The notes under the pieces: model-generated
Told to the model about the DNA's origin: nothing
What the model saw: only the letters and a program-made list of their open reading frames with translations
The model's database searches: none
Program-made: the position numbers and the translations under genes
Part shown: one piece after another, positions 48,501 through 61,000 of the stretch
Numbering within the stretch: the first letter of the stretch is position 1
Layout of the letters: each line of letters begins with the position of its first letter
Source: Chlorops oryzae
Taxonomy: Eukaryota > Arthropoda > Insecta > Diptera > Chloropidae
Assembly (NCBI GenBank): GCA_020466095.1
Contig: CM035808.1
Location: forward strand, 25,204,669 to 25,268,668
Length of the DNA stretch: 64,000 bases
Reading direction: 5' to 3'

Positions 48501-51500
48501 CAAAAATTTTCAAAACCCGAAAATTCCCAGTAGTTTCCGAGATATAACCACTTGAAATTTTGGCATCCACCTTCTGTTTTTCCTGTTCGCCTAGTGAATC
48601 AGACGAATTTTTGAACTGGAAAACCGCATATCTCCGGCATCATTTTTTCTCGAACGCTAGAATTTTTTTTCGAGAACTTCAATGGTAAGTATGCTTCCGT
48701 TTAAGCCTCCAACACACTTTGCAATGAATAAATTTTAAATATTTCCACGGGTAAGGAAAATGCAAAAAGTGCTTCAAATAGGGGGAAAGCGTATAGTTTT
48801 CCAGGAATTTTCTCCATGGGAATTTTCTTTCGGATCTGAGGAACCATTTAGAGAAGAAAAATTTTCAAAAACCCTGTAGGAAATGTCATTTTGAGACATT
48901 TAAACCTGCAAAACAAAACTTTATTCAAAAAAATATAACGGCTTTATTTTCCCGCCAAAATAGTATTTCCAAAAAAACTTTACAAAATAACTAAAAAACC
49001 AAAATTTTCAAAACCCGAAAATTCCCAGTAGTTTCCGAGATATAACCACTTGAAATTTTGGCATCCACCTTCTGTTTTTCCTGTTCGCCTAGTGAATCAG
49101 ACGAATTTTTGAACTGAAAACCGCATATCTCCGGCATCATTTTTTCTCGAACGCTAGAATTTTTTTTCGAGAACTTCAATGGTAAGTATGCTTCCGTTTA
49201 AGCCTCCAACACACTTTGCAATGAATAAATTTTAAATATTTCCACGGGTAAGGAAAATGCAAAAAGTGCTTCAAATAGGGGGAAAGCGTATAATTTTCCA
49301 GGAATTTTCTCCATGGGAATTTTCTTTCGGATCTGAGGAAACCATTTAGAGAAGAAAAATTTTCAAAAACCCTGTAGGAAATGTCATTTTGAGACATTTA
49401 AACCTGCAAAACAAAACTTTATTCAAAAAAATATAACGGCTTTATTTTCCCGCCAAAGTAGTATTTCCAAAAAAAACTTTACAAAATAACTAAAAAACCA
49501 AAATTTTCAAAACCCGAAAATTCCCAGTAGTTTCCGAGATATAACCACTTGAAATTTTGGCATCCACCTTCTGTTTTTCCTGTTCGCCTAGTGAATCAGA
49601 CGAATTTTTGAACTGAAACCGCATATCTCCGGCATCATTTTTTCTCGAACGCTAGAATTTTTTTTCGAGAACTTCAATGGTAAGTATGCTTCCGTTTAAG
49701 CCTCCAACACACTTTGCAATGAATAAATTTTAAATATTTCCACGGGTAAGGAAAATGCAAAAAGTGCTTCAAATAGGGGGAAAGCGTATAATTTTCCAGG
49801 AATTTTCTCCATGGGAATTTTCTTTCGGATCTGAGGAACCATTTAGAGAAGAAAAATTTTCAAAAACCCTGTAGGAAATGTCATTTTGAGACATTTAAAC
49901 CTGCAAAACAAAACTTTATTCAAAAAAATATAACGGCTTTATTTTCCCGCCAAAATAGTATTTCCAAAAAAACTTTACAAAATAACTAAAAAAACCAAAA
50001 TTTTCAAAACCCGAAAATTCCCAGTAGTTTCCGAGATATAACCACTTGAAATTTTGGCATCCACCTTCTGTTTTTCCTGTTCGCCTAGTGAATCAGACGA
50101 ATTTTTGAACTGAAAACCGCATATCTCCGGCATCATTTTTTCTCGAACGCTAGAATTTTTTTTCGAGAACTTCAATGGTAAGTATGCTTCCGTTTAAGCC
50201 TCCAACACACTTTGCAATGAATAAATTTTAAATATTTCCACGGGTAAGGAAAATGCAAAAAGTGCTTCAAATAGGGGGAAAGCGTATAGTTTTCCAGGAA
50301 TTTTCTCCATGGGAATTTTCTTTCGGATCTGAGGAACCATTTAGAGAAGAAAAATTTTCAAAAAACCCTGTAGGAAATGTCATTTTGAGACATTTAAACC
50401 TGCAAAACAAAAACTTTATTCAAAAAAATATAACGGCTTTATTTTCCCGCCAAAGTAGTATTTCCAAAAAAAACTTTACAAAATAACTAAAAAACCAAAA
50501 TTTTCAAAACCCGAAAATTCCCAGTAGTTTCCGAGATATAACCACTTGAAATTTTGGCATCCACCTTCTGTTTTTCCTGTTCGCCTAGTGAATCAGACGA
50601 ATTTTTGAACTGAAAACCGCATATCTCCGGCATCATTTTTTCTCGAACGCTAGAATTTTTTTTCGAGAACTTCAATGGTAAGTATGCTTCCGTTTAAGCC
50701 TCCAACACACTTTGCAATGAATAAATTTTAAATATTTCCACGGGTAAGGAAAATGCAAAAAGTGCTTCAAATAGGGGGAAAGCGTATAGTTTTCCAGGAA
50801 TTTTCTCCATGGGAATTTTTTTCGGATCTGAGGAACCATTTAGAGAAGAAAAATTTTTCAAAAACCCTGTAGGAAATGTCATTTTGAGACATTTAAACCT
50901 GCAAAACAAAACTTTATTCAAAAAAATATAACGGCTTTATTTTCCCGCCAAAATAGTATTTCCAAAAAAACTTTACAAAATAACTAAAAAACCAAAATTT
51001 TCAAAACCCGAAAATTCCCAGTAGTTTCCGAGATATAACCACTTGAAATTTTGGCATCCACCTTCTGTTTTTCCTGTTCGCCTAGTGAATCAGACGAATT
51101 TTTGAACTGGAAAACCGCATATCTCCGGCATCATTTTTTCTCGAACGCTAGAATTTTTTTTCGAGAACTTCAATGGTAAGTATGCTTCCGTTTAAGCCTC
51201 CAACACACTTTGCAATGAATAAATTTTAAATATTTCCACGGGTAAGGAAAATGCAAAAAGTGCTTCAAATAGGGGGAAAGCGTATAGTTTTCCAGGAATT
51301 TTCTCCATGGGAATTTTCTTTCGGATCTGAGGAACCATTTAGAGAAGAAAAATTTTCAAAAACCCTGTAGGAAATGTCATTTTGAGACATTTAAACCTGC
51401 AAAACAAAACTTTATTCAAAAAAATATAACGGCTTTATTTTCCCGCCAAAATAGTATTTCCAAAAAAACTTTACAAAATAACTAAAAAACCAAAATTTTC

Positions 51501-54500
51501 AAAACCCGAAAATTCCCAGTAGTTTCCGAGATATAACCACTTGAAATTTTGGCATCCACCTTCTGTTTTTTCCTGTTCGCCTAGTGAATCAGACGAATTT
51601 TTGAACTGAAAACCGCATATCTCCGGCATCATTTTTTCTCGAACGCTAGAATTTTTTTTCGAGAACTTCAATGGTAAGTATGCTTCCGTTTAAGCCTCCA
51701 ACACACTTTGCAATGAATAAATTTTAAATATTTCCACGGGTAAGGAAAATGCAAAAAGTGCTTTAAAAGCGTATAATTTTTTGGTTTTTTTTGGGTTTTT
51801 TTCGGATCTTTGGGAAATTTTTAGAAAGAAAAATTTCAAAAACCCTGTAAAATGCAAAACATTTAAAACCTGCCCAAACAAAAATTTATTCCAAAAAAAA
51901 TTCGGTTTATTTTCCCCTTTTTCCAAAAAAAACCCCTAAAAAACCAAAATTTTTTTTAGTTTAGTTTTTTAAATTTTTTTTTTTTTTGTTTGTTTTTAAT
52001 TAAATTTTTGAATAACCGATATCTGGCATTTTTTTTCAAGGTTGAATTTTTTTTTCCTTTTTTAAGTTTTCCGTTTTGCCTTCCAACCAACTTTCAATGT
52101 TTAAATTTTAAATTTATTTTCCACGGGTAAGGAAAATGCAAAAAGTGCTTCAAATAGGGGGAAAAGCGTAAGTTTTCCCAGGAATTTTCTCCATGGGAAT
52201 TTTCTTTCGGATCTGAGGAACCATTTAGAGAAGAAAAAATTTTCAAAAACCCTGTAGGAAATGTCATTTTGAGACATTTAAACCTGCAAAACAAAACTTT
52301 ATTCAAAAAAATATAACGGCTTTATTTTCCCGCCAAAATAGTATTTCCAAAAAAAACTTTACAAAATAACTAAAAAACCAAAATTTTCAAAACCCGAAAA
52401 TTCCCAGTAGTTTCCGAGATATAACCACTTGAAATTTTGCATCCACCTTCTGTTTTTCCTGTTCGCCTAGTGAATCAGACGAATTTTTGAACTGGAAATC
52501 CGCATATCTCCGGCATCATTTTTTCTCGAACGCTAGAATTTTTTTTCGAGAACTTCAATGGTAAGTATGCTTCCGTTTAAGCCTCCAACACACTTTGCAA
52601 TGAATAAATTTTAAATATTTCCACGGGTAAGGAAAATGCAAAAAGTGCTTCAAATAGGGGGGAAAGCGTATAGTTTTCCAGGAATTTTCTCCATGGGAAT
52701 TTTCTTTTGGATCTGAGGAACCATTTAGAGAAGAAAAATTTTCAAAAACCCTGTAGGAAATGTCATTTTGAGACATTTAAACCTGCAAAACAAAACTTTA
52801 TTCAAAAAAATATAACGGCTTTATTTTCCCGCCAAAAATAGTATTTCCAAAAAAACTTTACAAAATAACTAAAAAACCAAAATTTTCAAAACCCGAAAAT
52901 TCCCAGTAGTTTCCGAGATATAACCACTTGAAATTTTGGCATCCACCTTCTGTTTTTCCTGTTCGCCTAGTGAATCAGACGAATTTTTGAACTGAAAACC
53001 GCATATCTCCGGCATCATTTTTTCTCGAACGCTAGAATTTTTTTTCGAGAACTTCAATGGTAAGTATGCTTCCGTTTAAGCCTCCAACACACTTTGCAAT
53101 GAATAAATTTTAAATATTTCCACGGGTAAGGAAAATGCAAAAAGTGCTTCAAATAGGGGGAAAGCGTATAGTTTTCCAGGAATTTTCTCCATGGGAATTT
53201 TCTTTCGGATCTGAGGAACCATTTAGAGAAGAAAAATTTTCAAAAACCCTGTAGGAAATGTCATTTTGAGACATTTAAACCTGCAAAACAAAACTTTATT
53301 CAAAAAAATATAACGGCTTTATTTTCCCGCCAAAATAGTATTTCCAAAAAAACTTTACAAAATAACTAAAAAAACCAAAATTTTCAAAACCCGAAAATTC
53401 CCAGTAGTTTCCGAGATATAACCACTTGAAATTTTGGCATCCACCTTCTGTTTTTCCTGTTCGCCTAGTGAATCAGACGAATTTTTGAACTGAAATCCGC
53501 ATATCTCCGGCATCATTTTTTCTCGAACGCTAGAATTTTTTTTCGAGAACTTCAATGGTAAGTATGCTTCCGTTTAAGCCTCCAACACACTTTGCAATGA
53601 ATAAATTTTAAATATTTCCACGGGTAAGGAAAATGCAAAAAGTGCTTCAAATAGGGGGAAAGCGTATAGTTTTCCAGGAATTTTCTCCATGGGAATTTTC
53701 TTTCGGATCTGAGGAACCATTTAGAGAAGAAAAATTTTCAAAAACCCTGTAGGAAATGTCATTTTGAGACATTTAAACCTGCAAAACAAAACTTTATTCA
53801 AAAAAATATAACGGCTTTATTTTCCCGCCAAAGTAGTATTTCCAAAAAAACTTTACAAAATAACTAAAAAACCAAAATTTTCAAAACCCGAAAATTCCCA
53901 GTAGTTTCCGAGATATAACCACTTGAAATTTTGGCATCCACCTTCTGTTTTTCCTGTTCGCCTAGTGAATCAGACGAATTTTTGAACTGAAATCCGCATA
54001 TCTCCGGCATCATTTTTTCTCGAACGCTAGAATTTTTTTTCGAGAACTTCAATGGTAAGTATGCTTCCGTTTAAGCCTCCAACACACTTTGCAATGAATA
54101 AATTTTAAATATTTCCACGGGTAAGGAAAATGCAAAAAGTGCTTCAAATAGGGGGAAAGCGTATAGTTTTCCAGGAATTTTCTCCATGGGAATTTTCTTT
54201 TGGATCTGAGGAACCATTTAGAGAAGAAAAATTTTCAAAAACCCTGTAGGAAATGTCATTTTGAGACATTTAAACCTGCAAAACAAAACTTTATTCAAAA
54301 AAATATAACGGCTTTATTTTCCCGCCAAAAGTAGTATTTCCAAAAAAAACTTTACAAAATAACTAAAAAACCAAAATTTTCAAAACCCCGAAAATTCCCA
54401 GTAGTTTCCGAGATATAACCACTTGAAATTTTGGCATCCACCTTCTGTTTTTCCTGTTCGCCTAGTGAATCAGACGAATTTTTGAACTGGAAAATATCCC

Positions 54501-57500
54501 GGCAATCATTTTTTCTCGAACGCTAGAATTTTTTTTCGAGAACTTCAATGGTAAGTATGCTTCCGTTTAAGCCTCCAACACACTTTGCAATGAATAAATT
54601 TTAAATATTTCCACGGGTAAGGAAAATGCAAAAAGTGCTTCAAATAGGGGGAAAGCGTATAGTTTTCCAGGAATTTTCTCCATGGGAATTTTCTTTCGGA
54701 TCTGAGGAACCATTTAGAGAAGAAAAATTTTCAAAAACCCTGTAGGAAATGTCATTTTGAGACATTTAAACCTGCAAAACAAAACTTTATTCAAAAAAAT
54801 ATAACGGCTTTATTTTCCCGCCAAAATAGTATTTCCAAAAAAACTTTACAAAATAACTAAAAAACCAAATTTTTCAAAACCCGAAAATTCCCAGTAGTTT
54901 CCGAGATATAACCACTTGAAATTTTGGCATCCACCTTCTGTTTTTCCTGTTCGCCTAGTGAATCAGACGAATTTTTGAACTGAAATCCGCATATCTCCGG
55001 CATCATTTTTTCTCGAACGCTAGAATTTTTTTTCGAGAACTTCAATGGTAAGTATGCTTCCGTTTAAGCCTCCAACACACTTTGCAATGAATAAATTTTA
55101 AATATTTCCACGGGTAAGGAAAATGCAAAAAGTGCTTCAAATAGGGGGAAAGCGTATAATTTTCCAGGAATTTTCTCCATGGGAATTTTCTTTCGGATCT
55201 GAGGAACCATTTAGAGAAGAAAAAAATTTTCAAAAACCCTGTAGGAAATGTCATTTTGAGACATTTAAACCTGCAAAACAAAACTTTATTCAAAAAAATA
55301 TAACGGCTTTATTTTCCCGCCAAAGTAGTATTTCCAAAAAAACTTTACAAAATAACTAAAAAACCAAAATTTTCAAAACCCGAAAATTCCCAGTAGTTTC
55401 CGAGATATAACCACTTGAGATTTTAGCATCCACCTTCTGTTTTTCCTGTTCGCCTAGTGAATCAGACGAATTTTTGAACTGGAATCCACATATCTCCGGC
55501 ATCATTTTTTCTCGAACGCTAGAATTTTTTTTCGAGAACTTCAATGGTAAGTATGCTTCCGTTTAAGCCTCCAACACACTTTGCAATGAATAAATTTTAA
55601 ATATTTCCACGGGTAAGGAAAATGCAAAAAGTGCTTCAAATAGGGGGAAAGCGTATAGTTTTCCAGGAATTTTCTCCATGGGAATTTTCTTTTGGATCTG
55701 AGGAACCATTTAGAGAAGAAAAAATTTTCAAAAACCCTGTAGGAAATGTCATTTTGAGACATTTAAACCTGCAAAACAAAACTTTATTCAAAAAAATATA
55801 ACGGCTTTATTTTCCCGCCAAAATAGTATTTCCAAAAAAACTTTACAAAATAACTAAAAAACCAAAATTTTCAAAACCCGAAAATTCCCAGTAGTTTCCG
55901 AGATATAACCACTTGAAATTTTGCATCCACCTTCTGTTTTTCCTGTTCGCCTAGTGAATCAGACGAATTTTTGAACTGGAAATCCCATATCTCCGGCATC
56001 ATTTTTTCTCGAACGCTAGAATTTTTTTTCGAGAACTTCAATGGTAAGTATGCTTCCGTTTAAGCCTCCAACACACTTTGCAATGAATAAATTTTAAATA
56101 TTTCCACGGGTAAGGAAAATGCAAAAAGTGCTTCAAATAGGGGGAAAGCGTATAGTTTTCCAGGAATTTTCTCCATGGGAATTTTCTTTCGGATCTGAGG
56201 AACCATTTAGAGAAGAAAAATTTTCAAAAACCCTGTAGGAAATGTCATTTTGAGACATTTAAACCTGCAAAACAAAACTTTATTCAAAAAAATATAACGG
56301 CTTTATTTTCCCGCCAAAGTAGTATTTCCAAAAAAACTTTACAAAATAACTAAAAAACCAAAATTTTCAAAACCCGAAAATTCCCAGTAGTTTCCGAGAT
56401 ATAACCACTTGAAATTTTGGCATCCACCTTCTGTTTTTCCTGTTCGCCTAGTGAATCAGACGAATTTTTGAACTGAAATCCGCATATCTCCGGCATCATT
56501 TTTTCTCGAACGCTAGAATTTTTTTTCGAGAACTTCAATGGTAAGTATGCTTCCGTTTAAGCCTCCAACACACTTTGCAATGAATAAATTTTAAATATTT
56601 CCACGGGTAAGGAAAATGCAAAAAGTGCTTCAAATAGGGGGAAAGCGTATAGTTTTCCAGGAATTTTCTCCATGGGAATTTTCTTTCGGATCTGAGGAAC
56701 CATTTAGAGAAGAAAAATTTTCAAAAACCCTGTAGGAAATGTCATTTTGAGACATTTAAACCTGCAAAAAAAACTTTATTCAAAAAAAATAAACGGCTTT
56801 ATTTTCCCGCCAAAGTAGTATTTCCAAAAAAAACTTTACAAAATAACTAAAAAACCAAAATTTTCAAAACCCGAAATTCCCAGTAGTTTCCGAGATATAA
56901 CCACTTGAAATTTTGGCATCCACCTTCTGTTTTTCCTGTTCGCCTAGTGAATCAGACGAATTTTTGAACTGAAATCCGCATATCTCCGGCATCATTTTTT
57001 CTCGAACGCTAGAATTTTTTTTCGAGAACTTCAATGGTAAGTATGCTTCCGTTTAAGCCTCCAACACACTTTGCAATGAATAAATTTTAAATATTTCCAC
57101 GGGTAAGGAAAATGCAAAAAGTGCTTCAAATAGGGGGAAAGCGTATAGTTTTCCAGGAATTTTCTCCATGGGAATTTTCTTTCGGATCTGAGGAACCATT
57201 TAGAGAAGAAAAATTTTCAAAAACCCTGTAGGAAATGTCATTTTGAGACATTTAAACCTGCAAAACAAAACTTTATTCAAAAAAATATAACGGCTTTATT
57301 TTCCCGCCAAAGTAGTATTTCCAAAAAAACTTTACAAAATAACTAAAAAAACCAAAATTTTTCAAAACCCGAAAATTCCCAGTAGTTTCCGAGATATAAC
57401 CACTTGAAATTTTGGCATCCACCTTCTGTTTTTCCTGTTCGCCTAGTGAATCAGACGAATTTTTGAACTGAAAATCCGCATATCTCCGGCATCATTTTTT

Positions 57501-57940
57501 CTCGAACGCTAGAATTTTTTTTCGAGAACTTCAATGGTAAGTATGCTTCCGTTTAAGCCTCCAACACACTTTGCAATGAATAAATTTTAAATATTTCCAC
57601 GGGTAAGGAAAATGCAAAAAGTGCTTCAAATAGGGGGAAAGCGTATAGTTTTTCCAGGAATTTTCTCCATGGGAATTTTCTTTCGGATCTGAGGAACCAT
57701 TTAGAGAAGAAAAATTTTCAAAAAACCCTGTAGGAAATGTCATTTTGAGGCATTTAAACCTGCAAAACAAAACTTTATTCAAAAAAATATAACGGCTTTA
57801 TTTTCCCGCCAAAGTAGTATTTCCAAAAAAACTTTACAAAATAACTAAAAAACCAAAATTTTCAAAACCCGAAAATTCCCAGTAGTTTCCGAGATATAAC
57901 CACTTGAAATTTTGGCATCCACCTTCTGTTTTTCCTGTTC
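45501..57940. repeat. Satellite array 1, ~498-bp units, about 25 copies
   Basis: The anchor CCTAGTGAATCAGACGAA recurs about every 498 bp from 45592 to 57441. Units are over 95% alike apart from homopolymer indels. Conserved landmarks are TTTTCCCGCCAAA, AACCACTTGAAA, GGTAAGTATGCTTCC and CTCCATGGGAATTTTC. The array stops mid-unit at 57940. Small ORFs on the - strand (62-83 codons) repeat with the unit and have no known domain. Confidence 0.97.
51751..52110. repeat. Degraded patch inside satellite array 1
   Basis: One unit here is badly distorted with swollen homopolymers (for example TTTTTTGGTTTTTTTTGGG), and the spacing of anchors drops from ~996 to ~880 bp across it. It resembles 44.4-45.5 kb and is probably poor consensus over a mis-resolved joint. 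Confidence 0.75.
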
Positions 57941-58001
57941 CAATGGGGTTCGATTGTTAAATTAAATTTTTCCCAATGTTGGTAATGTTATTTATTTACA
58001 A

Positions 58002-58197
58002 ATGGATATTGATGATGTTGATGATGTTGAAGGTGATGATAATGAAGACGGTGGAGAATATGAGGCTCCAAAAATTAAACATGCGAACGCTGTAAGCAAT
58101 TTTGAAGCATGTATTCAATGGGCCAAGCAAAACAATATTGATTCTACAAATTGACAGAACTACAAAAAGAGGCTGTTAAAAAAATATCAGTATTCCA
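58002..58197 (+). pseudogene. C-terminal remnant of a pogo/Tigger-like transposase
   Basis: An acidic run (DVEGDDNEDGG) is followed by KIKHANAVSNFEACIQWAKQ, which resembles the last segment of pogo/Tigger (CENP-B-like DDE) transposases, where a similar helix follows an acidic patch. The frame ends at 58154 and the likely continuation LTELQKEAVKK sits in the next frame up to 58197. The rest of the transposase is absent. It lies 60 bp from the end of satellite array 1. Family call is by resemblance only. Confidence 0.5.
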
Positions 58198-59363
58198 ATG
58201 AAGTAAACAGTTATCAATTAATTTTTCAAATGAATTTTTAAATTGGTTAGTAAATTAAGTATGATCTCCAAATTCTTGTTTTTTTTTTATTTTCTGATTT
58301 TTTTCCGTAAAGAAAACGAAGAAAAATTATTGTTTTCCGTCCCTGCTTTCTAGTTGGCTCATACATATGAATTTAATTTTTTGTTTTTTTTTTTTTTTTT
58401 TTTTTAATTCAAATAAATACTAAGAAATGTTAACTGTTGTAATTTTAATCACAAACCACAATTATTTTCCAATTTCATAGTTCTCGATTTAGACAAAGAT
58501 GGTGTACGTCGCCTGTTATACTTAACAATTGTCAACATTGAAACCATAGCTTAAAACTGAACTAAAACCAACTAAAAAATTTGAATAAATATTTATTTAC
58601 GATTGCCGTGATTATATAAAGGCTTAGCCGCAAAAAGGGACTTAAACGCCAAATATTTAATTTTGTGACAGAATGCTTTTTCGTATGGAATTTTGTGAGA
58701 TAATGCAAATTGCCAACTTCATGGCATGCAATATTGCATGACATAAATTGCCATTTTGCGGTCTCCATTGGCAATATCTACACTTTGACAGATGGCATGC
58801 CATGAAAAAACTGCGTTTCGAGATGCCGGGTCACGTTACGTTGCAATACGTCATGATTGGTCACATATTCACATTTCTCATATCCTCAGGTCGCATCAGC
58901 TGACACGTCACATTACGATATGATAGGATACGCGGCGACTGTTTCTAGCATACAATACGATTCCAGCTTTGAGCTGGTTAAGCTTGTAACCACTGTTGCC
59001 AGTTTAGGGAAATACCCCCTAAGTTAAAAGGCATTTATGATCTTTAGTGGGGTCTTAGCTCAGAAAAGAAGTCAGGGGAAATTTTATGGGACCTTATGAG
59101 ACTAAGTTTTTGATTTTAGAAAATTTATAAAATTAAATTTTAGTGAATTGTGGCCTTGTTTTGAGACATTCAGGAGAATATTCTCCTAAAAATCTGACAA
59201 CAGTGCTTATAAACCTTTACAAAACGCGTATTTTCAATAAAAATAAGTACCTATAGGTACATAAGCGCTTTACAAATTTACTATTTATTTTTCTATGTTT
59301 TAAAAAACCAAATGACTTCATGTCTTTTGAACTAAAATCAATTGAACATAAAATGGACGTAAA
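58198..59363. other. Spacer between pogo remnant and DUF4806 gene
   Basis: AT-rich with T-runs at 58281 and 58382. Mirrored GGCATGC motifs occur at 58720-58800. GTCACGTTACG-type motifs recur at 58830-58920. No gene recognised. Confidence 0.4.
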
Positions 59364-60060
59364 TTAATTAATGGTAATTATTTTTTTACTCCTTAATTTG
59401 ATGCGATTTTTCGCATACTGGAAGAACGATTTTGAGGCAAACGTGAAATCCTCTTCCTTCCCTCCGTTTTCACAAGTGAATGTTTCTGCCATATAATTAA
59501 AATAATGTAAATAATTGATTCAATGGGAATGAAGACATTAATTAATTACTTATAATAATTGCTAAGTACTTACGACGAATGGCAGTGGCGACAGTGAAGG
59601 CTCGAATGCACTTCTTTTCCGCAGTGCCTCTCCACGAAAAGTTTTCTGCAACTTTGTCATCCATCAGCTTTTGCCACGATCGCGTAAAAAAACTTCCTTG
59701 AACTCGATGTTGACAACCTTTCAAATCGGCCTTCTAAAAGTTTAAATAAAATGGCATCCATATTGGAATACCCTGCAGCATAACATTCATTGTAATATTA
59801 GTATGTTAGTCTTACCAGCAAGGAAAATTTATCTATATCTTCTTGAATAGTTTTCTCAAACCGTAGAAAATCGTCAACACTGCTGAATGGTTTGCTGGGT
59901 AAAATGGTGGAGTTACTTTGCGATATCGCTTTCTTCAATTCGCCAACATCTTTACGCAGCCCTTGAATCTCCTCTATAAGTCTGGTCAATACAAACTTGT
60001 TACGTTCCTCCACCTTTGCAACAGCCTTTTGACATGCGTCGTTTATCCAACATCGAACAG
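59364..60060 (-). CDS. DUF4806-domain protein, 5' end not resolved
   Basis: Three exons fit in phase: 60060-59816, 59733-59574 and 59485-59364. The protein has a coiled-coil-like stretch (EERNKFVLTRLIEEIQGLRK), then FSSVDDFLRFEKTIQED and KLMDDKVAENFSWRGTAEKK, the pattern of the insect-expanded DUF4806 domain with its F-x-W-x-G motif. About 174 residues are visible; function is unknown, and many family members sit in repeats or beside transposons. The acceptor at 60061 (CCAG) is my choice; upstream exons were not found. Only the first codons of exon 60060-59816 are repeated at 43480, so the duplication break cuts this gene. Confidence 0.65.
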
Positions 60061-61000
60061 CTGGCACCGAAATTTCCAGTTTAATATAAAAATTAGATAT
60101 TGTAAGCAATTAAATAGATTACCAAACGAAGTTACACTATCCAAACGGGGTACACTGCTTAACTTTTTTTGTGCTGACATTATAAGTATATCTACTAAAT
60201 TGGCAAAATTAAAAAGACTCTTTCTTTTTCACGCTTTTCGGATAAAAGTTTTTGCTTCTTTACGACTCAGCAATCAGCTGGAATGACTTGAAAAAATGTT
60301 TTCCGCGAAATAGTATAAACTATAAATAAGACCGGTCTGCGACAGCATTTACAAAACGATTGCATTGCCAAGCAAAAAGAAAGCTAGATTTGGAAAAAGC
60401 TTGCAATAACGAATGAGCTTTGGATGTCGGTGTTTGCAACGTTTACGAAAGCCTTATTCATGTAAGCTTTCTATAAATTTAGTTTAAAAACTTAAAATAA
60501 ACTTGTTCATGCAAGCTTTTCTTAAGCTTCAATTGCAAAGCGCTTTTCAAAATAATTCCTGCGATTGCAAAGCTATACTACAGGCGAAGATATTTTCAAT
60601 ACAATGCATAATTTTGTTGATAGCAATGGATTAGATTGGAAAAGAAGAAAAAAAAAATGAATCACCAAGCTCACTTCAAGAAAAACAAGTCACTCTATTT
60701 ACAGTCTACGATAAAATTGAAGCAAAACAAAACAAAGTTTCCCAACCCTTAAAGATTTCTATCATGAAATCGATGGCGATATTGGAGAAAATGCTATGTC
60801 GGTGCTTTGTGGTGAAATTAATATTTTCCAGATGAGTCTAACCTAACCATGCCATTTGTCCTTTTTTTCGCGGGATACTCCTTTTTTTCGCCATCCAAAA
60901 GTCTATCCCGTGAACGAGCTAAAAATCCGTTTTTTATGTTAATAGTCCTTTTTTCACCTTTTAAAAACCTTCTTTCTCCTTTTTTCTCAAACAAAGCACT
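60033..61000 (+). repeat. Segmental duplicate, copy B
   Basis: Direct-orientation match of 43480-44420, offset 16.55 kb. Similarity continues past 61000 to at least 61300 against the degraded stretch at 44.4-44.8 kb. Copy B reads cleanly and shows what the damaged stretch should look like. Confidence 0.9.

Noticed and set aside
45501..57940. Recurrent 62-83-codon ORFs in satellite array 1
   Set aside because: They repeat only because the unit repeats, start and stop at unit-specific indels, and show no known protein feature. Not listed as genes.
45501..57940. CENP-B box in the satellite unit
   Set aside because: Only CGGGT after TTCCA was seen; the TTCG part with correct spacing is lacking.
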